Shown: one piece after another, positions 1 through 10,477 of the stretch | How positions within the stretch are numbered: the first letter of the stretch is position 1 | How the letters are laid out: each line of letters starts with the position of its first letter | NCBI GenBank assembly: GCA_026008535.1 | Contig: BRKX01000004.1 | Span: 39,932,501-39,996,500, forward strand | From: Perilla frutescens | Lineage: Eukaryota > Streptophyta > Magnoliopsida > Lamiales > Lamiaceae | Length of the DNA stretch: 64,000 bases | Direction of reading: 5' to 3' | Notes under the pieces: generated by a model | Seen by the model: the letters and a program-made list of their open reading frames with translations, nothing else | Database searches by the model: none | Told to the model about the DNA's origin: nothing | Program-made: the position numbers and the translations under genes

Positions 1-27
1 TGAGAGGTCATGATTCATATATTTTAA

Positions 28-286
28 GGTTTCACGATTTGATATCATGATTCGTTCATTGAAAATATTTTCAACTTTCATTATCCGTTATCGTGAATAA
101 TTTTGAAAATATTTTACAGGTTTCATGATTATATTTCATGATTCATCATTTGGTTAAGAATTATTTCCAGGTTTCACAACAAGAGGTTGTGATTCATTTA
201 CAAGAGAGTTATCTCCAAGTTTCACTATAAAGTATTGTGATTCAAACTTATATTAAGGTTTCACGATGAGGGTTCATGATTCGTCC
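28..286 (+). repeat. Five spaced ~30-bp hairpin repeats
   Basis: Units at about 28-56, 118-147, 169-197, 217-246 and 256-286 each read GGTTTCAC, a variable core, then GTGATTC or CATGATTC. Within each unit the two sides are inverted and can pair. The pairing is kept while the letters change: TCACGAT with ATCATGA in the first, TCACAAC with GTTGTGA in the third. They lie in the gypsy internal region upstream of the gag remnant. Confidence 0.6.
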
Positions 287-689
287 AAAGTTATTCAAAG
301 ATGTCGAGACATCTACATTTTGGTTTTGACCAAAAGATGGAAATAATCGAAAGAGGTTAGAATTACCTTAAGTGATGAAATGAGAGATGTCAAGAAATAA
401 TTTATGCAAAGAAGTTATATTATTTTGAAATGCATGATGATTGACAAATAAATTACTTAGTCCTCGAAATTTAGAAGAACGTAGAAGCTTCCCCATAGTT
501 GTTTCCTTATTTAGATTCAAGGTATTTAGATATTTATCAGTTAACTTGAACCTAGCAGTATATACTTCTTCAATTACCCGCGCGCTTCACGTGAGATATG
601 GGATGAGGCCGATCAAGCGTTGAATGTGAAAAGAAATAACTTCATGTCAGATCTAATTAGAACACTTTAGGGATTCGTCCAACATCCAA

Positions 690-1300
690 ATGCAGAGTGC
701 GATGAATCAACAAAATGCAGCGCCCAATGCACCTGCTCTGCCAACCATTAGTCAGGAGATTGAGCAATTTCGTCGCTACACTCCACCTAGATTCAATGGT
801 AGCAGTGAACCTCTCATTTCTAAAGAATGGCATGACCGGAGAAGAGCATCAAGGATTAACTTGGGACAAGTTTAAAGAGATCATTATAGATAAGTACTTC
901 TCTCGTGTTTTTTTTCATCCAAAAACAAACCGAATTCATGGAGCTGAGATAAGGAAATTTGTTCGTGAGAGAGTACGAGTGAAAGTTTAATCAACTTTCA
1001 CAATATGCAGCATGCGTAATCGACACTGAAGACCAGAAGACCGAATGGTTTATGAAAGGCTTTTGACCAGAGATGCGTGGAATTCTCGAAGCTCAACGGA
1101 TCACTGATTACGGTCAAATAGTTAAGAAAGCTCACGAAGTAGTTACTGGACTAGAAATAGGTGGAAAATTTAGCCTCGATGATAGAATCCCTACTAGAAA
1201 GACCTTGAGGAGCGATAGAATTTCTAGGGATGTTAAATTAGACTTTGAAGAGAAGCAACTTGTGGGTGATGTATACGATGATCAAGATAATATGCTTTGA
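690..1300 (+). pseudogene. Ty3/gypsy gag remnant
   Basis: The frame opening at 690 encodes FRRYTPPRFNGSSEP, the usual start of the plant gypsy gag core. The frame then slips: GLTWDKFKEIIIDKYF is at about 855-900. After more damage (FNQLSQYAACVIDTED near 990-1030, then a stop within a WFMKG.. context), MRGILEAQRITDYGQIVKKAHEV follows from 1073. All are pieces of one retrotransposon gag domain, which packages element RNA. The zinc knuckle and protease that should follow are absent. Frameshifts, stops and a deletion between the pieces mean no product is expected. Family assignment is from recognised motifs; no alignment could be run. Confidence 0.75.
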
Positions 1301-1494
1301 TTCAAGTGGATCGATATCTATTTTCTATTTCTCTTCTCGACTCAAAGGATGATCTTAAAGAAAATTTGAAGAAAGCTACAAAGAAGAACGTATGAAGAGT
1401 TATGCGCATCAAGTTAAAGTAGACCAAGACAAAGTATACGTCTTAGTAAGATTTACGACTCGAGAGAAACAGTCTTTTTGCTAGGATTAATGAA

Positions 1495-1760
1495 GTAGCG
1501 TATATGATGGCCTTCAGACCCAACCTCAATGATGTCTTCCACGTCTTGATGCTGAAGAAGTACGTGTTTGATTTTAAACCACGTGACCAGAAAAGATGAT
1601 ATGATGCTAAATAACGATTTAGAGTACGACGAAAGGCTCCAGGTCTGAAAAATAAAGTGATCAGCTTAACGAAGGTACCACGAAACTGCCATGGATAAGA
1701 AGAAGCAACGTTCAGAATTGCTCAAGAATTGTCCCGACACTCCATTTCAAGATTAGTAAA
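1495..1760 (+). pseudogene. Degenerate C-terminal end of gypsy integrase/pol
   Basis: The words FRPNLNDVFHVLMLKKYV (about 1510-1570) and LEYDER (near 1620) match the stretch after the integrase core in plant gypsy elements, where a phrase of the type NVFHVSMLRKY is normal. Many stops follow. The last readable part, ending near a CPDTPFQD-like phrase at about 1745, is where pol normally stops just before the polypurine tract. Everything between gag and here is deleted. Confidence 0.6.
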
Positions 1761-1779
1761 TTTCGGGACGAAATTTTTT

Positions 1780-1794
1780 GTAAGGAGGGTAGGA
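1780..1794 (+). other. Polypurine tract of the gypsy element
   Basis: The purine-rich run TAAGGAGGGTAGGA directly precedes the LTR 5' end TGTAACACC. This is the expected position and composition of the plus-strand primer of an LTR retrotransposon. Confidence 0.7.
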
Positions 1795-4353
1795 TGTAAC
1801 ACCCCGTATTTTTGGATTATAGTTAAAAAAAATTTCTATTTTATTTAGAAGGCAAAAAAAAAATTGGAGCTAAAATAAAGTAAAATAGATAAAAAACGCG
1901 ACTTTAGGTATTATTTAAGATTGAAAAAAATATAAAATTATAGTTTAAATATTTTTTATGCGTGGTCAATAATGATTTTTGTGAAAATAGAACGACCCCA
2001 GAATTTTAATGATACTTTTAAAATTTTAATTAGAGGTCAAATGAACTCTTGGCACAACTTTAAGTTGGAAAATAATAAATTTAATAGAAAAAGGCACATC
2101 CGTCATTATCCAATTTCTTTTTCAAAAGATTATCTTATTCTTAATTATCCTATTCTTTTTCCATCATTATCCTCTTTCTTTTATTCATTATTATCCTATT
2201 TATTTTTCCTCTATAAATAGGAGCTTAAGGTTTCATTTTTCATTCATTTTCAAAATCGAAACGCCGAGCAGCTTCCAGAGAATATACAACTCTAGTTTCC
2301 TATTTCAATTCTGAAATAGTCATTTTGAAGGTGTCAACGCGTAGATCACGAATGCATGATTGAAATGATGACACGAAGGATGATCACGATGGAAAATCAT
2401 CGTGACCGCTGCCAATTCCTCGGAGAAGGTACTTTCTCCGATTCTGGTCATTCGGACCGATGAATTTAGAAATTTCAAGTTCTAAATATGCTTATATTTC
2501 GATTATCTTTAATTCTACCGATTCCGATTTTTGATGTTGTAAGTTTTCGGTATTTTTCCCCGTTTTCATTTTATGTAAATCTCAGATCTACTCTTCCTGG
2601 ATAGTCGTATTAGAAATCTTCTTTTTATAAATAGTCTTTGATCATTTGGATCTTGTAGTTAACCGGAATAGATTTTTGATTTCTCGTCTTTTGAAATCCG
2701 GATCCGAATATTATATTATAAATCTGTCAGTTTCGAATTTATGATCTAGCCGTCCGATCTTTGATCTGATTACACCATTAAATTTCTTATTTTCTGCACT
2801 ATCAAAAATTGTACTTTTGAGCGAAAATCCACCAGTATCGATCTCAATCGAGACCGATACATTTCAGCTAAAATCTGTGAGTTTTTGTCCCGTTTCACCC
2901 ATTTTGGGTCGTCAAATCGAAAAAGTTTCTTCTCAAAAGTTGCTCGAAATAATATTTCCTATGCTCCCGTCGAATTTCCTAATATTCGGATAAATTTTGA
3001 ATAATATCAATTATTTAATTTAAGCAGTTATTTTATTTCCGAGAACATGTGTTATTGAAAAAAATTCTAAAACCCTCAAACTATAGTCTTGGCATATATA
3101 GGATGGTCCTTGAATATTTTCGTAATTTTTGAACGGTTAAAAAGTGCCGTGGCACAAATATGTTAAAAATTGATTAAAATGGCAAGTTTTGAAAAGAGAC
3201 CTCTGTCAAATCGGATGGTCCCAATAAATCAAGAATAATATTTTGGAATTTATTTTCTTCTTTGTCGGAATTATTCGAGGTCTCTAGAGTTGCGCAATCT
3301 ATTTCTGAAGAGAATATAATTAAATAATAGCTCGAATTACAGTAGATTAATTCCTGAAAATATAGCGATTATTCTGAGTCGAATATCGACCCTTGTAGGA
3401 CCTGCAGAGCCTGATAGGATTAATGAAACCATTTTTGAAGTTATTGTGCCGCCATGTGCTCGTCATCCAGGTGGGTTATATTTTTCTCAAATTATGTTCA
3501 GCTAATAAGCTCAACTGTTTATCAACTGTATAGCATGAATATCTGTATCAAAATGATTTAGCTCACTGTTCGCGTTCGCCAGTATCCTACGAAAACATTG
3601 AGTGCTTAACTAGACTCGAGTTCGGATCCTTAAAGCTTTGGGACCGTATACACTATCCTTTATTAGACAGCTGGGCTGGAGGACGTGTATATAAGTTAAG
3701 ACACTGTAGGAAGGGACAGTTGAGATAGAGCGTGCAAGTAAGGTTAAAAGAAGCTTTGTATACATGGAATGCTTTTGAGATTTGAAACCTTTCCATTGTT
3801 ATACTTGTGTGGATACGATATTCATATTTATAAAATGTTTGTGAACTGTTTATCAAAATCTGCCACTGGGTACGCTAGTACTCAGCCCAAATCTTTTCTA
3901 AATATTTTCAGGTTGAGAGGCAGGCCGGAAGATGACGGAGCTGGGGCGAGGGCTTACTTGTTGTTATATGCTTGCTCTTTTTGTGTTGTTCATAAATCTT
4001 AGATACTTAATATCAATTAAGTTCTTGCAAATAATTTTACTTGAATTGTGCTCCGCGCTTGTTCCGTTCACTCTGATACAGCTTGTCTTCAATTGTTTGA
4101 AGCATGTTATGATTTCAGCATTTTGCTATAATGTTCCTTTATAATTGTTGGCGGGATAAGTTCCCTTTGATGATTGGTATTTTATTTAGGTTCTTTCTAA
4201 ACGCCTTAGTGCGTGGTTCTATTACAGTTACAGAGGTTATGTTGCCCAAATGTAGCTATTTCATTTAATTATCTTTATGCAACAACCCCTTCCCCCTTCC
4301 CCCAGTAACGCGCCGGTCCCTTGTCACTATTTTCCCGGGATCGGGGCGTTACA
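1795..4353 (+). mobile_element. 3' LTR of Ty3/gypsy element A
   Basis: The LTR starts TGTAACACCCCG and ends CGGGGCGTTACA, giving the inverted TGTAAC..GTTACA ends typical of this plant gypsy group. It is 2559 bp long. A TATAAATAG box sits at 2212-2220. A conserved island (about 3130-3480 and 3868-3925, including TTTTCAGGTTGAGAGGCAGG) is shared with the LTRs at 6275-9584 and 11833-17616. The next base on the right is the interior of a copia LTR, so this element landed inside that LTR; its own left side is off the window and the TSD cannot be tested. Confidence 0.85.
2212..2220 (+). promoter_or_regulatory. TATA box of gypsy LTR A
   Basis: TATAAATAG lies in the first fifth of the LTR after an AT-rich run, at the same relative place as the TATAAATAG boxes of the other gypsy LTRs here (6976, 12540, 15503, 48284). 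Confidence 0.6.
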
Positions 4354-4794
4354 TTGTTCTAGTCATTGTATAGTGAAAACACTTAATAATCTCTAGTCAT
4401 TGTATAGTGAAAACACTTTTCATACACTGTCAAAAGATTTGTGGGAACCAGATAGGTAGAAATCCAGGTTGTGAGGGGATCTCATAGTTTAATTCATTGA
4501 AAGAGGGTGTTCGTGTAGAATGAGTATTGAGTGACGCGAGATCAGCTGTATATAAGATCCCTAGTAAACGATACATCGGAATAGTGAATTGTTTCTCACG
4601 AACCTGACAAGTCCTCCTCATGTAGATCAGTTGATCGAATAGGATTACCAAACTCTTGTGTGCTTTATTTAAAGTTGTTTACATTAAGTTTATTACAACA
4701 TTGATACACATTATAGTGAACTTTATTCAACAACGTTCAAGCACTTTGTTGTGAACTTTTACAGAACATATACTTCTCACGGAGTGTAGATTCA
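4354..4794 (+). repeat. 3' portion of the copia 5' LTR
   Basis: This segment matches 24419-24820 at the other end of the element, including ACTGTCAAAAG, GTGAGGGGATCTCATAG and CAACGTTCAAG. It ends in TTCA immediately before the primer site (once the hAT insertion is removed). Its left part is missing because gypsy element A inserted here. A 34-bp direct duplication of TCTAGTCATTGTATAGTG is present at 4358 and 4392. Confidence 0.8.
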
Positions 4795-4798
4795 ATTA

Positions 4799-5379
4799 GG
4801 GATGTGCAAAATCGAACCTAAACAAAAAAAAATGAACTAAACCGAGCTATTTGGTTCGGTTGGTTTGATTATTTTTTCTTTAATTTTGGTTTGGGTTTGA
4901 ATATTAAAACCAAAATATAGTTTGGTTCGATTTCGATTTAAGTAAAAAATATTTTGGTTAAAACTGAATTAACCAAAAAATATATATTACTATATTTATA
5001 ATTCTAATATTAATTATACCTAAATTGATAAATTTAAAAGGTATTATATACCTAAATAATATTAGTAATTCTAATGTTTAGTTTCAATTTTCTAGTTTTC
5101 GAATTTTTAAAATATTTACTTATTTAATATATCATTTGTTATCTATTGAATGCGTGTTATTTTCTTTAGATATAATTGTGTTTGGAAAAACAAAAATAAT
5201 CATAGAAAATCGGTTAAACCGAAAACCAAACCAAAAAACCAAAGAATTATGGTTTGATTTGGTACAGTTATATATATTATTTTGGTTAGTTCATTTTGAA
5301 TTTTTTTAAGAGTTTTTTTATTTGTTTTTTTTAGATTTGTTTGGTTTTGCACCGAACCAACCATTTGCACACCCCCAAT
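4799..5379. mobile_element. hAT-type MITE between copia LTR and primer site
   Basis: The ends are inverted: GGGATGTGCAAA on the left and TTTGCACACCCCC on the right. The 8 bases flanking it are TTCAATTA (4791-4798) and TTCAATTG (5380-5387), a near-perfect 8-bp TSD as expected for hAT. Removing it joins the LTR end TTCA to ATTGGAACCAGAGC, restoring a normal LTR/primer-site junction. The interior is AT-rich with dispersed GGTTCGGTT/AACCGAACC-type runs and no transposase frame. Confidence 0.75.
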
Positions 5380-5383
5380 TTCA

Positions 5384-5400
5384 ATTGGAACCAGAGCAGG
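5384..5400 (+). other. Primer-binding site of the copia element
   Basis: ATTGGAACCAGAGCAGG resembles the tRNA-Met-complementary primer site (TGGTATCAGAGC) of plant copia elements. It directly follows the LTR end once the hAT insertion is taken out. Two central bases differ from the usual form. Confidence 0.65.
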
Positions 5401-5452
5401 TCATTTTGTATTCAAAACGAAAAGATTACTATAAGTACATCTCTGTGTGAAG

Positions 5453-6240
5453 CAGTGGCGGACGTACACTAGGCCAAGGGGGGTCACTGAGCCCTCCTGA
5501 AATTTTAATTTTTTTTATTATTAATATAGTAATATATGTTTTTATCAAGTTTTTTTATAAAATTAGATGATAATTTTCTTGTCTTGAAAATTTGGCCCAA
5601 TGGTAGAGATAGTTATTTTTGCACTTGAGGTCATGGGTTCAATTCTCCACAAATGCATATTGATTTTACCTTTTTTTTCTAAGGTGCTTTACTTTTTTCT
5701 CTTGGGTGGATTTATTTTTTACTTTTTTTTTAAAATTGAGAATTATTTCAATTTGTGCTGTTTTATTTTCACTATTAATAATTGTTGTATTTTTATTTAT
5801 TGGAAACAAGTTGTTGTATATTTATTTATGTATTTTTATGCAAAATTTTTGTATTTTTTCATTAATTAAAGTAACAATTGTCTTTTATCATATATATCGA
5901 GAAGCAAATATCGTGGCTCATACCCCCAATTTCCTCAGTTTGGAGCGGGGTATAAATCTCTATGTACTTGGAATAAGGATTTTCCTTACTGGTTGAGGTT
6001 GTTGGTGATTAATAAAGACCATTGTCCAAAATCTAATCTGTAGACTTATCAGTCGACTAATTCTATATTCTATAGTTTATGAATTTATGTACGCACACAC
6101 ATATATATTATGTATATATTTATATACTTATCAGTTTATTTTATTTTTAGAATTTATAATTTTGTATATATATATATATAATATTTTGTATAGTATTATT
6201 AAATGGGTCCCTTTGAGTAAAATTTCTGCGTCCGTCACTG
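5453..6240. mobile_element. Non-autonomous hAT element with perfect 8-bp TSD
   Basis: The left end is CAGTGGCGGACGTACAC and the right end, read inverted, is CAGTGACGGACGCAGAA. Both flanks are GTGTGAAG (5445-5452 and 6241-6248), an exact 8-bp TSD diagnostic of hAT. The 788-bp interior is AT-rich and has no transposase. A tRNA-like double-box segment lies inside at 5588-5653. A degenerate relative of the left end (CAGTGATGGAGTTAGAAA) occurs near 34911. Confidence 0.9.
5588..5653 (+). other. tRNA-like A-box/B-box segment inside the hAT element
   Basis: TGGCCCAATGGTAGAG fits a polymerase III A box, and GGTTCAATTCT about 45 bases on fits a B box. There is no convincing acceptor stem, so this is not a functional tRNA gene. 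It may be a tRNA- or SINE-derived piece captured by the transposon. Confidence 0.4.
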
Positions 6241-6975
6241 GTGTGAAGTATTTGGTTTTAAAAGCCATAAGTTCTGTAACAACCCAGATTTTCAGAATAT
6301 GATTAAGAAATTTCTAATTAAAATTAGGATTATTAAGAGGAAATTTGAGCGTAATAAAGATGTTTCGGATGTAAGTCGCGATGTTAGATGTCTTTTATTC
6401 GAAAATCGTCTTTTAAAATTTTTCGATCTCAATTCGAAAATAGCCAATTTTAGTCTTGTTTGAAAGGTATTGACCAAAGGAGCATGTGTGTACTTTCGGA
6501 ATTTTAATCCGAGGCCATTTAAGATCCCGATAATGAAAAACGTATAAAGTAAGAGTGTAAATAGTATTTTTCTGTAATGGTGTGATTTTTGAAAATTTGT
6601 GAAATCTTACTCGATGATCCGAGGATTACCTCGTCAAGCCTATTTTATAGGAGTCAACCCAAGGAATCCGTTGTCACAGATTTCCAATCTGAGGTCCAGC
6701 GAACGCTCGAGAGTGTTATCTGTCGTCCGAAAGGAATAGTAAATCTATTTTTGGAAATGGAATCTTTCTTCACTTTTCTTCAGACGACTTCTTCATCATC
6801 TTGTGTCGGGTTAGTTCAATAGTACTTGAGCCAACGAGTCTCCCGATATTTTCAAATTTTGTGTTGGAGATCATTTACACCTCGCCATCGAATAAAACAA
6901 ATTTAATCGAGTTCAGAATCACTTTATCAATATTTAATACCCGGAGTGGCTTACCGGGGGAGCCAAAATTTTTCC

Positions 6976-6984
6976 TATAAATAG
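6976..6984 (+). promoter_or_regulatory. TATA box of solo LTR B
   Basis: TATAAATAG followed by GGGCTTCC, in the same context as the TATA boxes of the related LTRs in this window. Confidence 0.6.
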
Positions 6985-8535
6985 GGGCTTCCCCATTCAT
7001 TTCAAATTGCTCATCTCTCTCTCTCTCTCTCTCTCTAGTTCGTTTTGACGAACGAGAAATCCGGGCCTACGCCGAGTAAATCGCGCATGTGGGCCTAGGT
7101 TAAGTATTGTTGGGGGGGGGAGGGGTGCTGCGGAAGCAGCTGCCAAATATCGGAAGACTGTCGAAGAGCCGTCGCCGCTATCGTCGCCGTCATGCCGCCT
7201 CTTCGGACATCTCATTTCGGTCCATTTCTTATCTCTTTGAGCTAGAATTTTAATATGTTGTGTATTTTAATTAGTGCTTCATTTCGTATGTTGAGTCCGT
7301 CATCATCCAGTGCCCGAAAACCGGTCAAATTGCCGGAAAACGTGAATAGTAAATAGACACTGATCAGTTTCGATTTTTTCCTATTTTCGCCTATTTCGAG
7401 TTGTCAAATCGAAAAAGTTTCTTCTGTAAAGTTGTTCCAAAAATTATTTCCTATAAGACTGCCAAGTTTTATGATCTCGTGACGAGTTTTGCATAATTTC
7501 AATTATTTAAATTGAGCCATTATTTTTGTATCGGGAGCATGTGATTTCAGAAAATTTCAAAAATTGTACCCTTCGATTAAGATATAGGTGGGATCATGCC
7601 TGATTATTTTCATAATTTTTGGACTGTTAAAAAGTGTCGTGGCACAGACCTGGTAAAGATTGAATAAAATGACAAGTGATGGAAAGATGCATATGTCAAA
7701 TTAGTTTATGCCAATAAATCAAGAATAGTATTTTGGAATTTATTTCCTTCTGTGTCTAAATTATTCGAGGTCTTTAGAGTCGTGCAATCTATTTTAGAAA
7801 ATAATAAAATTAAATAATAGCTCCTTTTATAGTAGTTTAAATCCCGAAAATATAATGGTTGTTTAGAGTCGAAGATTGACCCTTGTAGGACTCGCAGAGC
7901 TCACTAGGATAAATGAAGCTATTTTCGAAGATATTGTGCCGCCACGTGCTTGTTATCGAGGTGGGTGATTCTATACCTGATCTATAGTTTGAGCTAGTGA
8001 GCTCTAGAAGCATGATAAGCCAAAGTGAAATATCCAATAAAATATTTTATGCTCTACCTGATTAGTCTCTGTACAAGGACATTATTATGTGACATAATTA
8101 TGTGAATTGTTGTTTGAGCTCTTGAATTGATATTGGATGATATGATTTGATATGATGTGATATCATATAGCTGAATGATTTGAGATTTAGACGATCATGA
8201 TCATAAGTTAACTTTGGTATTGATATTATTGATGATGAAAATTATTTAGATGAATGATGCCTTGTAGGTTGATTATAGTATCCCTAATAGGCATTAAGGC
8301 TATAGTATTGATTGAGGAATAAGACCTAGATGATTCATTCTAGGTTATGATCTATGCTAGCAGGATTAAATATTGAGGATTGAATGTTGAGATTCAATTA
8401 TTGTTAAGCAAGATTTTGAGCTCAAGGAACAATTTCATTACATTATCATGTTGTGGCCTTCGCATCACTAAAGATGAATCATTGATGAGTTTAAGAAGAG
8501 TCACTACTGGGTAATCCCCTTGTATACTCGTATCT

Positions 8536-8608
8536 ATGGGTTGTAACCTTCGAGTTACCAGGCTGTGGCCTTTGGGTCACCAGGTTGTGATCTTTTGATC
8601 ACCAGGGA
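8536..8608 (+). repeat. Three ~23-bp direct repeats in LTR B
   Basis: GTTGTAACCTTCGAGTTACC, CTGTGGCCTTTGGGTCACC and TTGTGATCTTTTGATCACC follow one another, each ending in AGG. The LTRs of element C carry one copy of this motif (near 16763), so the unit was amplified in B. Confidence 0.6.
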
Positions 8609-9599
8609 GTCACTGCTGCATAACCCCCTCGCATACTAGTGGGATACTTGAGGTAACCCCTCTCTTATCTTAAAGCATGCCTCAGGGTGCAGTAGACATC
8701 AGGTTTGAGCTAGGATGGGCCGAGATGAAGTAAAAGGTTTTGTACATATGGGAAGGGCTTTTGCGATTTGCTTCTCATATGCTGCCAGTTAATGTTGGAT
8801 ATTTCTAAAGTTTTACAGAGCTTTCTCATAAAACCCCACTGAGTGCATTAGTACTCATGCCCTCCTTTTTCAAATATTTTTCAGGTTGAGATGGAGTGGT
8901 GGATGGTGGCTGTGAAAGTGGGTTGGCTACAATCATGTTTTACTACCATTATTTCCACTATGTTAATGTTACTCTGGTGAATTTTGGTATTTCGTTGCTT
9001 TGAGTTTTCATAAGATTCCGCTACTCTGATTATGAACAACTATTGACTTCCTAATTAACATGTTTCATATGCTTAACTATCTATTTAATCTAAAGAGAAG
9101 CCCTACCTTTTGATTGCATATTTACTGATTTGTCTAAGAAAATGCTTTACTTGTTAAACATGTTGATTTTGCTTACTTCTAACTGACCTATAGCAAATCT
9201 TAAGTTGTTTTCTTGCTTCCGTCACATGAATGGGACAGTATGATTTATTTGCCTCTGACCAATTGATTGGTCTGAGTTGTTGTGGCCTGTGAAGAGGTTT
9301 TGTTTATTTAAGGAGTCAAATTTCTACTTATTAATTATTGGATTCTGTTAAGTTTTGATTGGCCTATGAATAGGCATTTTGTTGACTTGATTGGACCATT
9401 TGACTATTTTGATTCGTTGAAAAATGTGGATTCTTTTCAGTTATAAGGTTATGTTGCTTAAATTTTTGAGGCACTAACTTAGTTCGATTCTAGAAACACC
9501 CCCTGGATTTTCAATTAAACTACATTTTTCTTTCTATTTTCCACACAACAACCCCGTCCTAATTCTCAGGACTGGGCTATTACAAGTTCCATCAAGGAA

Positions 9600-10290
9600 G
9601 GATGTTCTACAACTAGGGCACAACTTCTAGAATACAACAACTATCATATTGGAAGATGAAGATGCGTGCTTTTCTCAGATCCATCAATGATTTCTCTAGG
9701 TTCACCTGGGTAGAGTTTTTAAGAGACAAAACAGAAACGTTTACAATATTCAAGAAACTGGCTTGTAAACTTTATGTGGAAGGTGTTCCCATCATTAGAA
9801 TCAGAAATGATCATGGAAAGGAGTTTGAGAACAAGCAATTTGATGACTACTGTGAAAAGCTTGGGATCAACCATGAATATTTTGCTCCAAATACTCCACA
9901 ACAGAATGGAGTTTTTGAGAGGAAGAATAGAACACTTTAAGAGATGAATAAAGCTATGATTGCTGGAAATAATGTTACTACATACTTCTGGGCTGAAGCT
10001 ATCAACACTGCCTGTCATATTAGCAATCAGATTCATAGCAGACCAGATACATCAATGACACCCTATGAATTATAGAATAATAGGAAGCCTACTGTAAAAT
10101 ACTTCCACATATTTGGGTGCTCATGCAATATTCTCAATGATAAAGAATATCTGACCAAGATGGAGAATCAAGGGAGTCGAAGGAATGTTCAAAAAACAGC
10201 AAGGCTTTCAGAGTATACAACACTAAGACAAAAGCTGTAATTGAATCAGTCAATGTCAAATTTGATGATGCTCAGACTTCAAGAGTGATG
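9600..10290 (+). pseudogene. Copia gag start fused by deletion to the integrase core
   Basis: The words LLEYNN and, one frame away, YWKMKMRAFLRSI (about 9626-9685) match the copia gag N-terminus, which normally reads NYxYWKxxMRAFLKSI. Without a break the frame continues NDFSRFTWVEFLRDK, which is the middle of integrase. So most of gag, protease and the integrase zinc-binding head are deleted. The integrase triad is visible: Asp in NDFSRF, Asp in RNDHGKEFEN, Glu in NGVFERKNRT. A stop (TAA at 9938) and further frameshifts then break it up to about 10290 (WAEAINTACHISNQ, FHIFGCSC). Not functional. Confidence 0.8.
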
Positions 10291-10477
10291 ATGTGGAAGA
10301 AATTCACGAAGATATCTTTGAACATTTTGATGAATGTTGTGAGAAATCAAACAACAATGATGAAGAACCTATTGCTACTCCCAGAGGAACATGCAAGCAT
10401 ATCGTCAAGAGCTATCTGACTATTGTAGTCATTGGAGATGTCAATGATACATTAAAGATAAAGAGCAGAGCAAAAGT

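Larger units (their letters stand above)
1..1794 (+). mobile_element. Internal remnant of a Ty3/gypsy retrotransposon, cut by the window edge
   Basis: This stretch leads without a break into a polypurine tract and a TGTAACACCCCG LTR start, so it is the internal part of the element whose 3' LTR follows. It holds a broken gag piece (about 690-1300) and a degenerate end of the pol reading frame (about 1495-1760). Protease, reverse transcriptase, RNase H and most of integrase are missing, so the element has a large internal deletion. The conserved run GTAAATTTCGGGACGAAAT just before the polypurine tract is shared, with one change, by the gypsy element at 11833-17616, so the two are related. The 5' LTR lies outside the window. 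Confidence 0.8.
6275..9584 (+). mobile_element. Ty3/gypsy solo LTR (element B)
   Basis: It starts TGTAACAACCCAG and ends CTGGGCTATTACA. The flanks are AGTTC at 6270-6274 and AGTTC at 9585-9589, a perfect 5-bp TSD, and no internal region remains, so it is a solo LTR left by LTR-LTR recombination. Length is 3310 bp. It carries a TATAAATAG box (6976-6984), a (CT)n run at about 7013-7036, an island shared with LTR A (about 7600-7970), and the TTTTTCAGGTTGAGATGG motif near 8875-8892. It sits just upstream of the copia gag. Confidence 0.92.

Noticed and set aside
5588..5653. A tRNA gene
   Set aside because: A- and B-box-like words are present, but no acceptor stem or anticodon arm could be built; listed only as tRNA-like.
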